Shown here piece after piece: positions 50,999 through 59,424 of a stretch of 64,000 nucleotides of DNA. Numbering within the stretch: position 1 is the first letter of the stretch; the number at the start of each line of letters is the position of its first letter. This stretch comes from JAKVBH01 sp049800955 (GTDB taxonomy: Bacteria > Pseudomonadota > Alphaproteobacteria > Rhodobacterales > Rhodobacteraceae): the NCBI RefSeq assembly GCF_049800955.1, contig NZ_JBNAGA010000001.1:1984001-2048000 (forward strand), in the 5' to 3' direction. The notes under the pieces were generated by a model. It saw only the letters and a program-made list of their open reading frames with translations, ran no database searches and was not told where the DNA came from. A program made the translations under genes and the position numbers.

Positions 50999-52548
50999 TT
51001 GCGCCCGCCCTGCACGATACGATCGAGGATCATGGCACAAAACAGGATCGAAAACCCGGCGAGGATCCCCTGCCCCACATTGGCATATTGCAGCGCCTCC
51101 AGCACGTCTTCGCCCAACCCTTTCGCCCCGATGAGAGACGCCACAACCACCATGGCCAGCGACAGCATAATCGTCTGATTGATCCCCGCCCGGATGGAGG
51201 GGCTGGCCAGCGGCAGATCAACCTTGGTCAGCAAATACCACTTGTTGGCCCCAAAACTGATCGCCGCTTCGCGCACGCTTTCAGGCACCCCGCGCAGCCC
51301 CAGAACGGTGAGACGCACAACCGGTGTGCCCCCAAAGATCATGGTCGTGACAACGGCAGCAGGCTTGCCCGTGCCGAAAAAGGCAATGACCGGGATCATG
51401 AAGACGAAAGCGGGCATGGTTTGCATGAAATCCATAACCGGCTGGATCGCTGCATAAAACCGCGGACGGCGCGCGGCAAACATGCCCAGCGGGATGCCGA
51501 TGAGGATGGACAGACAGGCGGCTGTACCCAGCAAAGCAAGCGTCGTCATGGCTTTTTCCCAAAAGCCCAAGAGACCCATGTAGGCGAGGAAAGCGCCTGA
51601 GTAGATCGCCATGCGCACGCCAGCGGTCAGCCAAGTGAGCAGGATAATAAGCGACGCAATCACGATCCAGGGTGTGGAGACAAAAACGATCTCCAGGGCG
51701 TCCAGCACAAGGCGGATGACATAGGTAATGCCATCAAACAGCGCCTCACCGTTGATCACCGCCCAGTTGAAGAACCCCTCCACGCCATCAATGCTGACCA
51801 GCCGGATATCCGGGTCCGTGGGGAATTCCGTGAGCAGACCAAAGCGGCCCGGGAATGAGTAATGCACCATCGCCGCAATGGCGATCAACGCCATGAAAAT
51901 CGCGCTGAAGACAATCTGCTGCACGGGCAGTCCGGATCGGACGCTGCGATCACTGAGCCAATCCGAGAACCGTGCTTCAAGGGCGGTATTGGCGCTGAAA
52001 GCCTGCACAAGCTTCACCAGAGCCAGAAGAACCACACCGGTCAAAGCGATTGTGGGGCCTTCCGCGGCCAGCGCTTCCGCCTCGGCACGGATGCCGCCGA
52101 TATTGGCCTCCAGGGACTCTACCGTGCGTCGGAAGGCATCAACCCTGTCGGAACCATTCTCAATGGCAGCCGCCAGCTGTTGGCGGCGCAGCTCCAACGT
52201 GCCCTCAATAGAGGCAATCCGCGCCATCGCATCAGCTGCCAGATCCCCGAAGAGACCACGCGCGATCTGCACGAGGGCAAGCGTCTCGAGGATGAGAAAC
52301 GGCAGGGCCCAGTTCCAAAGACCGCGTGCGCCAAACCAGACCGGCCCGAAAAGGCCCGCAAAGAGGTTGAATGTCGGGGTGAAATTTGCGGAAGCCCCGA
52401 TCTTGTCAAACATGCGGATGTAGTAATCGGGATTGGTGCGCACAAAGGTGCGGATATTGGCGCGGCGCTCCTCAGCATAGGCCTGCGCGGCGTCGGATTC
52501 GGTATCTTCCAGCGGGTTCACACCCAGATCTGTCGTGGCATCGCTCAT
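50995..52548 (-). CDS. Betaine-type ABC permease with long N-terminal membrane/coiled-coil extension
   Basis: The last ~280 residues are a ProW/OpuAB-type permease (SILIGIPLGMFAARRP, PAFVFMIPVIAFFGTG, the EAA loop VREAAISFGANKWYLLTKVDLP). The 517-residue protein is far longer than usual: residues about 30-100 resemble a DUF2628-like membrane region (NPDYYIRMFDKIG, FGPVWFGARGLWNW), followed by a heptad-rich segment (about 115-160) and two more helices. It is coupled by 4-bp overlaps to both the ATPase upstream and the hydrolase downstream. Substrate class is probably quaternary ammonium or similar zwitterions. Confidence 0.88.
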   Translation of the reverse strand: MSDATTDLGVNPLEDTESDAAQAYAEERRANIRTFVRTNPDYYIRMFDKIGASANFTPTFNLFAGLFGPVWFGARGLWNWALPFLILETLALVQIARGLFGDLAADAMARIASIEGTLELRRQQLAAAIENGSDRVDAFRRTVESLEANIGGIRAEAEALAAEGPTIALTGVVLLALVKLVQAFSANTALEARFSDWLSDRSVRSGLPVQQIVFSAIFMALIAIAAMVHYSFPGRFGLLTEFPTDPDIRLVSIDGVEGFFNWAVINGEALFDGITYVIRLVLDALEIVFVSTPWIVIASLIILLTWLTAGVRMAIYSGAFLAYMGLLGFWEKAMTTLALLGTAACLSILIGIPLGMFAARRPRFYAAIQPVMDFMQTMPAFVFMIPVIAFFGTGKPAAVVTTMIFGGTPVVRLTVLGLRGVPESVREAAISFGANKWYLLTKVDLPLASPSIRAGINQTIMLSLAMVVVASLIGAKGLGEDVLEALQYANVGQGILAGFSILFCAMILDRIVQGGRK

Positions 52549-53600
52549 GATACTTCCGTCCCCTCGATCACAGTGCGCAAGAGATCCGCGCGGGTGATGA
52601 CGCCCAGATCGACACCGTCCTTGGCAACGATGATCGGGTGTTCGTCATCAATGGCAAGGTTGATAAGCGTGCTCAGCGTCTCACTCTCGCCGACCCGTGG
52701 CGCATCGGCGGCCAGTGGTCCGTTTTGGGCCACAACCTCATCGACAGGCCGCATCACCGCATGGGCATGAACGACCTTGAGCCGCGAGATCCCGGCCACG
52801 AAATCGGCCACGTAATCATCGGCGGGGTGCATCACGATATCCTCAGCCGTTCCCATCTGGACCATCTTGCCATCGCGCATGATCGCAATCCGGTCCCCGA
52901 TGCGGACGGCCTCATCGAGATCATGGGTGATGAAAATCGTTGTCTTTTTCAGAATTTTGGACAGGCGAATGAACTCGTCCTGCAATTGCCTGCGGATCAG
53001 CGGATCAAGCGCAGAGAACGGCTCGTCCATCAAGAGCACATCGGGGTTTGCCGCCAACGCGCGGGCAAGGCCCACCCGCTGCTGCATCCCGCCTGAGAGC
53101 TCATGGGCAAATTTGGCCCCCCAGGCGCCAAGCTCCACAATGTCGAGAATGGCCGCCGCCTGCCGCATACGTTCATTCTTGGGCACGTTGCGAATTTCCA
53201 GCGGCATCGCCACGTTATCCAGAACAGAGCGATGCGGCATCAGGGCAAAGTTCTGAAAGACCATGCCGATTTTCTGATTGCGGAATTTCTGCAATTCCCG
53301 CGGTCCGAGCGCCATGACATCGGTGCCTTCGATCTCGATCTTGCCCGCGGTGGGCTCCAGCAACCGATTGAAGTGACGCACCAAAGTCGACTTGCCGCTG
53401 CCAGAGAGCCCCATGATGCAGAAAATCTCGCCACGATTGACCGAAAGGCTCACGTCCGCAACACCGACCACAGCGCCCATCTCCGCAAGCACCTCCGCCT
53501 TGTTCAGGCCGCGCTCACGGATCGCCTTCAGGGCCTCTTGGGCAGCGGCGCCAAAAATCTTCCAGACATTGGAAATCTCAATCACGGTATCATCGGTCAT
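52545..53600 (-). CDS. Betaine/proline-type ABC transporter ATP-binding protein
   Basis: The 351-residue ProV/OpuAA-type ATPase has Walker A MGLSGSGKSTLVRH, signature ELSGGMQQRVGLARAL, Walker B DVLLMDEPFSALDPL and the switch THDLDEA. The C-terminus after residue 290 is a partial CBS-like module (EHPIIVAKDGVDLGVITRADLL), which in this family senses ionic strength. The ATG at 53600 is preferred to one three codons upstream. It overlaps the permease gene by 4 bp and lies after a strong hairpin downstream of the binding-protein gene. Confidence 0.93.
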   Translation of the reverse strand: MTDDTVIEISNVWKIFGAAAQEALKAIRERGLNKAEVLAEMGAVVGVADVSLSVNRGEIFCIMGLSGSGKSTLVRHFNRLLEPTAGKIEIEGTDVMALGPRELQKFRNQKIGMVFQNFALMPHRSVLDNVAMPLEIRNVPKNERMRQAAAILDIVELGAWGAKFAHELSGGMQQRVGLARALAANPDVLLMDEPFSALDPLIRRQLQDEFIRLSKILKKTTIFITHDLDEAVRIGDRIAIMRDGKMVQMGTAEDIVMHPADDYVADFVAGISRLKVVHAHAVMRPVDEVVAQNGPLAADAPRVGESETLSTLINLAIDDEHPIIVAKDGVDLGVITRADLLRTVIEGTEVS

Positions 53601-53652
53601 TGAGCCCATTCCCTGTTTCCGCGCTGCCAGTGCCGTTTTCAGTGCCGCTTTG

Positions 53653-53683
53653 GGAGGGCGCGGGTCATGGTCCCGCGCCCTCC
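53653..53683. promoter_or_regulatory. Intercistronic hairpin between ABC binding protein and ATPase genes
   Basis: GGAGGGCGCGGG (53653-53664) and CCCGCGCCCTCC (53672-53683) form a perfect 12-bp stem with a 7-base loop, about 30 bp after the binding-protein stop. As in the TRAP operon, the position suggests unequal expression of receptor and translocator subunits by mRNA stability or partial termination. Confidence 0.75.
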
Positions 53684-53713
53684 GATATTACCCACTCACG
53701 GACGTGAAGGTCG

Positions 53714-54679
53714 TCAGAGACCGAGCCAGCCGTCAACGCGATCGGAATTCGCCGCGACCCAAGCCTTGGCCGCGTCTGCCGGATCCACTCCGTTGGCGCT
53801 GATCTCAAAGGCCAGACCGCTCACGTCATCCGCCGTCAGCGCGAAATTCGCAAAGAATTCCGCGATGGCTGGTGAGCGATCCTCCAGCGAGTTGGACCAG
53901 GCGATCTGGACATCCTTGAGCGCGTCTTTCGTCGCGACCATGGATTTCTCATACCAATCCGCGTCATCAGAGGGCTGCACCATGGTGTATTTGGCCGGAT
54001 CGAAGGTCGGCTCTGACAGCATCTGTACGTCAAACATGAACCAGACCGCATGGGGCTTGTAGCAATAGAACGCATATCCCTCGCCCTTGGCGATGCTGTC
54101 CTTGATGCGCGCCGTCTTGACGGCTTCCTCGGCGCGGATGGGCTCGATGAAATCCAGCAGGCCGTAATCACGCGTCTTGACTTCGTTCACATTGGCCGAG
54201 GCCCAGCCCGGCGCGCCGATCCACATCTCGCCCTTGCCATTGCCATCGCTGTCCATCGCCATGGCCACATCGGGGCGGCCCAGATCGGCGATATCGGTGA
54301 TGTTCATCTTGGCGCCGAAATCCTGCGTAACGCAGAAGCCCTGGTTGCCCTGATAGGGATTGGACGAGAGCGTTACCGTGCCCGCTTCATCGACGTATTT
54401 CTTCGTGAAGCTTTCCTGATTGGGCAGCCAGACATCGGGATGCACGTCAATGTCACCCTTGCCCTGATCCATCGCCTGGAAGATCGTGGCATTGTTGCCC
54501 GGCACGTATTCAACCGTGCCGCCGATGCGTGACGAGACAACTTCGCCCAGAACATGGGCGATTGCCTGCGCCCCGGTCCAGGATGGCACGCCGATCTTGA
54601 CCTCTTCCGATGCGAAAGCCGGCAGCGCGAAGGCGCTGATCGTGGCCGCTATGACCGTTGATTTCAAATGTGTTTTCAT
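53714..54679 (-). CDS. Glycine betaine-type ABC transporter substrate-binding protein
   Basis: The 321-residue product has a Sec signal (HLKSTVIAATISAFALPAF, cut after AFA) and an OpuAC/ProX fold. Tryptophans in GVPSWTGAQ, DVHPDVWLPN and IGAPGWASAN could build the aromatic cage that holds a trimethylammonium or other onium group. It lies 50 bp after the PLP-enzyme gene and before the ATPase. Ligand candidates are betaines, choline or sulfonium compounds; the operon context makes a sulfur-containing amino acid derivative possible. Confidence 0.9.
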   Translation of the reverse strand: MKTHLKSTVIAATISAFALPAFASEEVKIGVPSWTGAQAIAHVLGEVVSSRIGGTVEYVPGNNATIFQAMDQGKGDIDVHPDVWLPNQESFTKKYVDEAGTVTLSSNPYQGNQGFCVTQDFGAKMNITDIADLGRPDVAMAMDSDGNGKGEMWIGAPGWASANVNEVKTRDYGLLDFIEPIRAEEAVKTARIKDSIAKGEGYAFYCYKPHAVWFMFDVQMLSEPTFDPAKYTMVQPSDDADWYEKSMVATKDALKDVQIAWSNSLEDRSPAIAEFFANFALTADDVSGLAFEISANGVDPADAAKAWVAANSDRVDGWLGL

Positions 54680-54729
54680 GGTCTTCTCCTCTGTTGGTCA
54701 GCCGTTTTCCGGCCTTTTATGCGTCATTG

Positions 54730-55761
54730 TTACGTGAGTTGATCTTCATAGGCGAAGAGCGCTGTGGCCCCTCCGGTATGCAGAAACAGGATATTGTCGC
54801 TGGGCTTGAAGAAACCCTGCCGGATCATGCCGATCAAGCCTGCCATGCCCTTCGCGGAATAGACCGGATCAAGCAAAAGCCCTTCTTGCCGCGCCAAGAG
54901 GCGGATTGCCTCCAAAGTGGACTCTGCCGGAATGCCGTAGCCTTCGCCCACATAGCCGTCATCAACGAAAATCTTGCTTTCGGGAACGGCCTCTGCCCCG
55001 AGCTTCTCTGCCGTGCGCTGGGTCAGACCGTGGACTGCGGCGACCTGGCGGGCTTTGGGTTGGCGCACGCTGACGCCCATCACCGGCAGATCATACCCGA
55101 TCGCGCTGAACCCCGCGACGAGACCCGCTTGCGTGCCCGTGCTGCCTGTCCCCATGACGAGCCAATCAAAGGATTGGCCTGTGTGCGCGCATTGATCGGC
55201 AATCTCCTGAGCGCAATTGGCATATCCCAGCGCGCCGACGGGGTTCGAGCCGCCGCCTGGGATGAAATAGACCTTGTGCCCCTTGGCCCGCAGTTGCTCC
55301 ACCACAGCCTCAGCCTCTGCATTCATATCGAGCCCGGGACCGCGAAACTCATGGGTCGCGCCAAACAGGTTGTCGAGCAGGACATTGCCTGTCGTCTCGT
55401 AAGACGCGTCGCGATCCGGCACGCGGCGCTCCAACAGCACGTGGCATGCCATGCCCATCTTGCAGGCCGCAGCCGCCGTCTGACGCACGTGGTTGGATTG
55501 CACAGCCCCCTGCGTCACCAGCATGTCCGCGCCCTGCGCCAGCGCCTCGCCTACGAGGAACTCCAACTTGCGTGTCTTGTTGCCACCGGTGGCCAGCCCC
55601 GTGCAATCGTCGCGCTTGATGAACAGGGTGGGACCGCCCAGATGCGCACTCAACCGCGGCATCGCCTCAATCGGAGTCGGCTGGTGGCACAAAGCTGTGC
55701 GCGGAAACCGATCAAAATCAATCCGCGCTCCGTTACGCGTCACCATCTCTGCTTCGGCCAT
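54730..55761 (-). CDS. PLP-dependent D-cysteine desulfhydrase / L-cysteate sulfo-lyase / ACC deaminase-family enzyme
   Basis: The 343-residue product is a fold-type II PLP enzyme: GGNKTRKLEFLV carries the Schiff-base lysine (about residue 62), and SNHVRQTAAAACK and the phosphate loop MGTGSTGTQAGL follow. The family includes D-cysteine desulfhydrase, L-cysteate sulfo-lyase (CuyA, known from Ruegeria pomeroyi) and ACC deaminase; sequence alone does not separate them here. GGGAGG before the ATG is a strong ribosome binding site. First gene of an operon with a betaine-type importer, divergent from a LysR gene. Confidence 0.85.
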   Translation of the reverse strand: MAEAEMVTRNGARIDFDRFPRTALCHQPTPIEAMPRLSAHLGGPTLFIKRDDCTGLATGGNKTRKLEFLVGEALAQGADMLVTQGAVQSNHVRQTAAAACKMGMACHVLLERRVPDRDASYETTGNVLLDNLFGATHEFRGPGLDMNAEAEAVVEQLRAKGHKVYFIPGGGSNPVGALGYANCAQEIADQCAHTGQSFDWLVMGTGSTGTQAGLVAGFSAIGYDLPVMGVSVRQPKARQVAAVHGLTQRTAEKLGAEAVPESKIFVDDGYVGEGYGIPAESTLEAIRLLARQEGLLLDPVYSAKGMAGLIGMIRQGFFKPSDNILFLHTGGATALFAYEDQLT

Positions 55762-55836
55762 GCAAGCCTCCCTTTTGTGTTCTTCTGTGAGCCTGCACCA
55801 GAACGCGCGCGGTCACTAATGCTATGTTTGAATGAC

Positions 55837-55857
55837 ATTATGCAAAACTTGCATAAT
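55837..55857. promoter_or_regulatory. LysR-type operator in the divergent promoter
   Basis: ATTATGCAA-AAC-TTGCATAAT is a perfect 9-bp inverted repeat with 3-base spacer. It contains the LysR T-N11-A motif (T55841, A55853). It lies 75 bp upstream of the PLP-enzyme start and 25 bp before the LysR ATG, the expected place for autoregulation and activation of the divergent operon. Confidence 0.82.
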
Positions 55858-55882
55858 CATTCGCCGGGTGAGACCATGCGTC

Positions 55883-56794
55883 ATGGACATCAAGCTCTTT
55901 CGTGATCTCGACCGTCTCCGGGAGACCGGCAATTTCTCTCAGGCCGCCACCATGGGGCACATGAGCCAGCCTGCGTTCAGCCGCCGGATCAAATCACTCG
56001 AAGCCTGGGTTGGCGTCACGCTCGTGGATCGCTCGCGCCAGCCCGTGACGCTCACCGAGGCGGGCAACCAGATGCTGGAGGCTGGCCTTCAGGCACTGAC
56101 ACGCATCGAACAGGAGCGCAGCCAAATCCTCGAGGCGCAGTCTTTACCAGATACCTATGTCGTCACCTTTGGCACCCAGCATTCCATCGGATGGCGGTTC
56201 TACCCGGCTTGGCTGCAAGCGCTGGAGGAGGCATACGGGCCCATCCTGTCGCGTTTGCGGGCGGATGATCTGCCCAATTGTCTGCGCGATCTTGAGCAGG
56301 GCCATGTGGATTTCGTGATTGCCTATGAAGCGCCTCAAATCCTGCCCCGCCCAGCGACAGACAGCGTGCGCATCGGGGATGACAGGCTCATCGCCGTGTG
56401 CAAACCCGACAAGGACGGCGCGCCGATTTACCGCTTCGAGGCGACGGACATCGAAATGCCCTTCCTGCGCTTTGGCGACAGCGCGCCCATTGGCGCCCAT
56501 CTGGATATGATGTTTGACGCGCGCGGCCTGCATCCACGGCTCCGCACAGTCTATGAAAATTCCATGGCCGGCGCATTACGCATTCGCGCCCGAGCGGGCG
56601 ATGGGGTGGCCTGGCTGCCGCGCAGCCTCGTAACCCCTGACCTTGAGACCGGCGCACTCGTCGAGACAGGCGCGCCGGACTGGACCGTGGATCTTGAGAT
56701 CAGGCTTTTCCGGAACAGCGCGCGCTCCAACCGGATTACCCGCGCCATCTGGTCTTTTCTCAAAGGCCGGCAGGATGCCTATCTGCTGCCCTGA
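55883..56794 (+). CDS. LysR family transcriptional regulator
   Basis: The 303-residue product has the N-terminal LysR winged helix (FSQAATMGHMSQPAFSRRIKSLE) and the periplasmic-binding-protein-like effector domain (VVTFGTQHSIGWRFYP to GDGVAWLPRSLV). The ATG at 55883 gives the canonical N-terminus MDIKLFRDLDRLRETGN. A perfect T-N11-A inverted repeat lies in its promoter region. It probably activates the divergent PLP-enzyme/ABC operon in response to the imported compound. Confidence 0.92.
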   Translation: MDIKLFRDLDRLRETGNFSQAATMGHMSQPAFSRRIKSLEAWVGVTLVDRSRQPVTLTEAGNQMLEAGLQALTRIEQERSQILEAQSLPDTYVVTFGTQHSIGWRFYPAWLQALEEAYGPILSRLRADDLPNCLRDLEQGHVDFVIAYEAPQILPRPATDSVRIGDDRLIAVCKPDKDGAPIYRFEATDIEMPFLRFGDSAPIGAHLDMMFDARGLHPRLRTVYENSMAGALRIRARAGDGVAWLPRSLVTPDLETGALVETGAPDWTVDLEIRLFRNSARSNRITRAIWSFLKGRQDAYLLP

Positions 56795-56811
56795 TCCCTT
56801 GTGCGGAATGG

Positions 56812-59304
56812 CTATTCCAGTCGAATTTCGCCGATGCCGCCTGCGGGGGTGGAGGGTTGATTTACCCGAATAAAGAGATCCTGAAGATCGCTGCCATCGC
56901 CATAATAACGCGTCATTGACTGGCGCACGAAGCCCGCACAGTTGTTCTGGATCGCACGCTGCAGGGCGCGCTCTCGCGGGAAGGCTGTGCCGTTGAACCA
57001 GGTGTTCTGCATCGCCATGGCGCAGATCATGGTGGGCCAGGTGTCGCGATCAAGCCGTGTGCCGATATCCCCGACGACACGGCAGCCCTGATCTGAGGTA
57101 TTGACAAGATTATAGGCCCAGGATTGCCCGGTATAGGGCGTCCACCATTGCGCGCGGCGCGCGTCTTGGGGATTGATAAACCAATCCTCGCGGTAACACC
57201 CCTGCCCCTCACTCTCCGAATGGCTGAGGAATGCGCGCAAATCAGGCTCCGCCGCAAATCCATCGCATTGCCAACGCAAGAAGGTGTTGAACCAGAAACT
57301 GGGATCACTGGGCCGCACCTCCGGCGCCAGCGCGCCACACATGCGCCCCAGAAGATCCGGCGCATCGATTGCAGCGTTCAGATCGTCTATCCCTGCATCA
57401 ATGGCGTCTTGCAGCGTATTCACGAGCTTCGTTCGGATATCGTTTTCATATACAATCACGAGAAGCTGCGCGATTTTCTCCGCCGCAGCGGACGACGACA
57501 GGGCTTCAGCAATTTCGGTTTTGATCTGAAAGGCTGTGAGCAGAATATTGGCTACGGGAGCCGCCACTGTCGCGCCATTCGTCAGGGCGGTGTAGGTGAT
57601 GTCCACCCCTTCCAGCGACCCCGGCGCAATGTCGAGCGTCAGATCGCCAAACCGATAGGGTCGCACCCGCAGCGCATAGGCATCCGTGGCGGAGACCGTA
57701 TACCCCTGACACAGCTCAACCCGATCGAAAGCAACACGGCCCAGATCGATCTCTTCGACCCAAAGGCCCAGTTGCGAGGTTGTATCAGGCCGCACCGGGA
57801 CCGTGTCCAGCGTGACCCCCGGCAGGAACAGGCAGGCCTCCAGCTCAAGCCGCGCGCCCCGCACCGGCTTCAGGCGAAACCAGAAGTTTTGTTGCCCCAA
57901 CCGCTCGCGCACATTCACACGCCAATTCGCGGCCGCGCGCGTCAGGTCATTGATCCGACCCACATACCCCGTCTGCCGGTTGGCCCGACCCATCTGGACA
58001 ATCAGGCTCTCTCCCGCGCCAAACGGCACCGATTGCAACCACTTCCAATCCGGGTCCGGCGCGCCGGACATCTGGCCTGTGTCCATATTGAGGAAATAGA
58101 GCGGGTGGGTTTTGCCAAAGGGCAGCTCGCCGCAGGCGTAATCCTCATGATCAGCCAGCAATTTACGATCCGCCGCGCCAATGTAGTTGCGGCAGCTTGA
58201 TGCGCGCCAGGTTTGCAACCGCTCCTGACACAGGCCCACGCAATTGGACTGTCCCGCTTGCGCGCCACCTGCCGCAGCGAGGCTCTGCGGCCCGTCCGGC
58301 TCAACAACAAGCGGCTCAGGTGCGCCCGGGACATCATTGGGGTCCCATTCCCCATCCTCGCCGCTTTGCGCAAAGCCGTCGCCCGCCGCAGGCGTTTCGC
58401 CCGGTGTGCCACCGCCGCCGCCACCCCCGCCAGAAGGCGGCAAACAGGTGAGCGGGTCACTGATCTGCGCAAGGCATCCATCCACCAGCTCACCATTTGT
58501 TTTCCATCCACTCGCATCCTGACCCGTCAGCGCATACCAATCCCGGCAAATCCGGCATTGCGCACGGCGCGGCTCGAAGGTCTTTTCGCAAAAGGACAGA
58601 CTGCGCGAGGGAGCGCGTGGCTGACCGCCCGCCTCACATTCCGCTGAGGTGCGAAACCGGCAGGCGTCGAAGGCATCGCTGTCCTCGTCCAAATCCGCGC
58701 AAGACAGCAGCCGATACGCCGGGATGGCCACCAGACTGTCGCAGGTGCGCCGCATCGTGCGGTCCGGCGACATGATCCAATCGCCGGGCAGGTCAGATCC
58801 GCGGAACATGTTGGTATTGGAGGCGTCTCCGCAATTCGGAGGCGCGATGACCTGATCCTGCAACGCGTCGGCGATGCCGGTGTAGAGCCGTTCAAATCCG
58901 ATCTCGTATTGCAACCGGTCCTCCGTCGGGATCAGATCTCTGACGAAAAGAGCATTGAGCGGCACAAAGCCTTCGATGCGCTGCTCCGTTGCATAGATCT
59001 CGGCCCAGGTCGTACCGCATGGCGCGGGCGTGCCCGAGCATCCCGCGAGGCTCGCTGGCAATCCCTGCCCAAGCAGGTTGAACACATAAACCAGCTCTTC
59101 GCGATTGAGCCGGCCAATGACCCGCGCGTTCAGGGACGCGCCGTTAAAAATGTCCACCGTTTCGCAGCAGGCATACCGCACAACGCGTGGCCGATCCTCC
59201 GGTTCTGCGAATTCGTGATTGGTGGCCCACAGCGCTGTGCCGCAACACGTGGCCCAAAGAACCAAGAGTCCGCGCGTCATGGCGCGTTGCATAAAATACC
59301 ACAT
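56812..59304 (-). CDS. Large Cys-rich secreted protein of unknown function
   Basis: The 830-residue product has an N-terminal signal-like region (MTRGLLVLWATCCGTALWA). Residues about 35-125 look like an SH3-type domain (VDIFNGASLNARVIGRLNREELVYVF). A cysteine-rich middle with several CxxC and CC pairs (CRICRDW, YACCE) is followed by a Gly run of nine residues and an acidic/Pro linker (about 300-345). The C-terminal half has a long beta-rich region, a helix-rich region (about 600-660) and more cysteines. The start has GGAG seven bases upstream. No enzyme family recognised. Confidence 0.75.
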   Translation of the reverse strand: MWYFMQRAMTRGLLVLWATCCGTALWATNHEFAEPEDRPRVVRYACCETVDIFNGASLNARVIGRLNREELVYVFNLLGQGLPASLAGCSGTPAPCGTTWAEIYATEQRIEGFVPLNALFVRDLIPTEDRLQYEIGFERLYTGIADALQDQVIAPPNCGDASNTNMFRGSDLPGDWIMSPDRTMRRTCDSLVAIPAYRLLSCADLDEDSDAFDACRFRTSAECEAGGQPRAPSRSLSFCEKTFEPRRAQCRICRDWYALTGQDASGWKTNGELVDGCLAQISDPLTCLPPSGGGGGGGGTPGETPAAGDGFAQSGEDGEWDPNDVPGAPEPLVVEPDGPQSLAAAGGAQAGQSNCVGLCQERLQTWRASSCRNYIGAADRKLLADHEDYACGELPFGKTHPLYFLNMDTGQMSGAPDPDWKWLQSVPFGAGESLIVQMGRANRQTGYVGRINDLTRAAANWRVNVRERLGQQNFWFRLKPVRGARLELEACLFLPGVTLDTVPVRPDTTSQLGLWVEEIDLGRVAFDRVELCQGYTVSATDAYALRVRPYRFGDLTLDIAPGSLEGVDITYTALTNGATVAAPVANILLTAFQIKTEIAEALSSSAAAEKIAQLLVIVYENDIRTKLVNTLQDAIDAGIDDLNAAIDAPDLLGRMCGALAPEVRPSDPSFWFNTFLRWQCDGFAAEPDLRAFLSHSESEGQGCYREDWFINPQDARRAQWWTPYTGQSWAYNLVNTSDQGCRVVGDIGTRLDRDTWPTMICAMAMQNTWFNGTAFPRERALQRAIQNNCAGFVRQSMTRYYGDGSDLQDLFIRVNQPSTPAGGIGEIRLE

Positions 59305-59355
59305 TGAAATCTCCGCTCTAAAATAGGCGAAGTGTGACTCGGCACAGGCGCACCC

Positions 59356-59372
59356 ATCAACTTAAAGTTGAT
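59356..59372. promoter_or_regulatory. Perfect inverted repeat upstream of the large secreted protein gene
   Basis: ATCAACTT-A-AAGTTGAT is an 8-bp inverted repeat around one base. It lies 52 bp before the start codon of the 830-residue protein gene and 53 bp after the stop of the upstream hydrolase-like gene on the same strand. It could be an operator; there is no U-run to make it a terminator. Confidence 0.45.
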
Positions 59373-59424
59373 TTTGCCAGGATATTGGCCATTCTTTGCC
59401 GCCTTTCGTGTCCAGACGTGCTCG

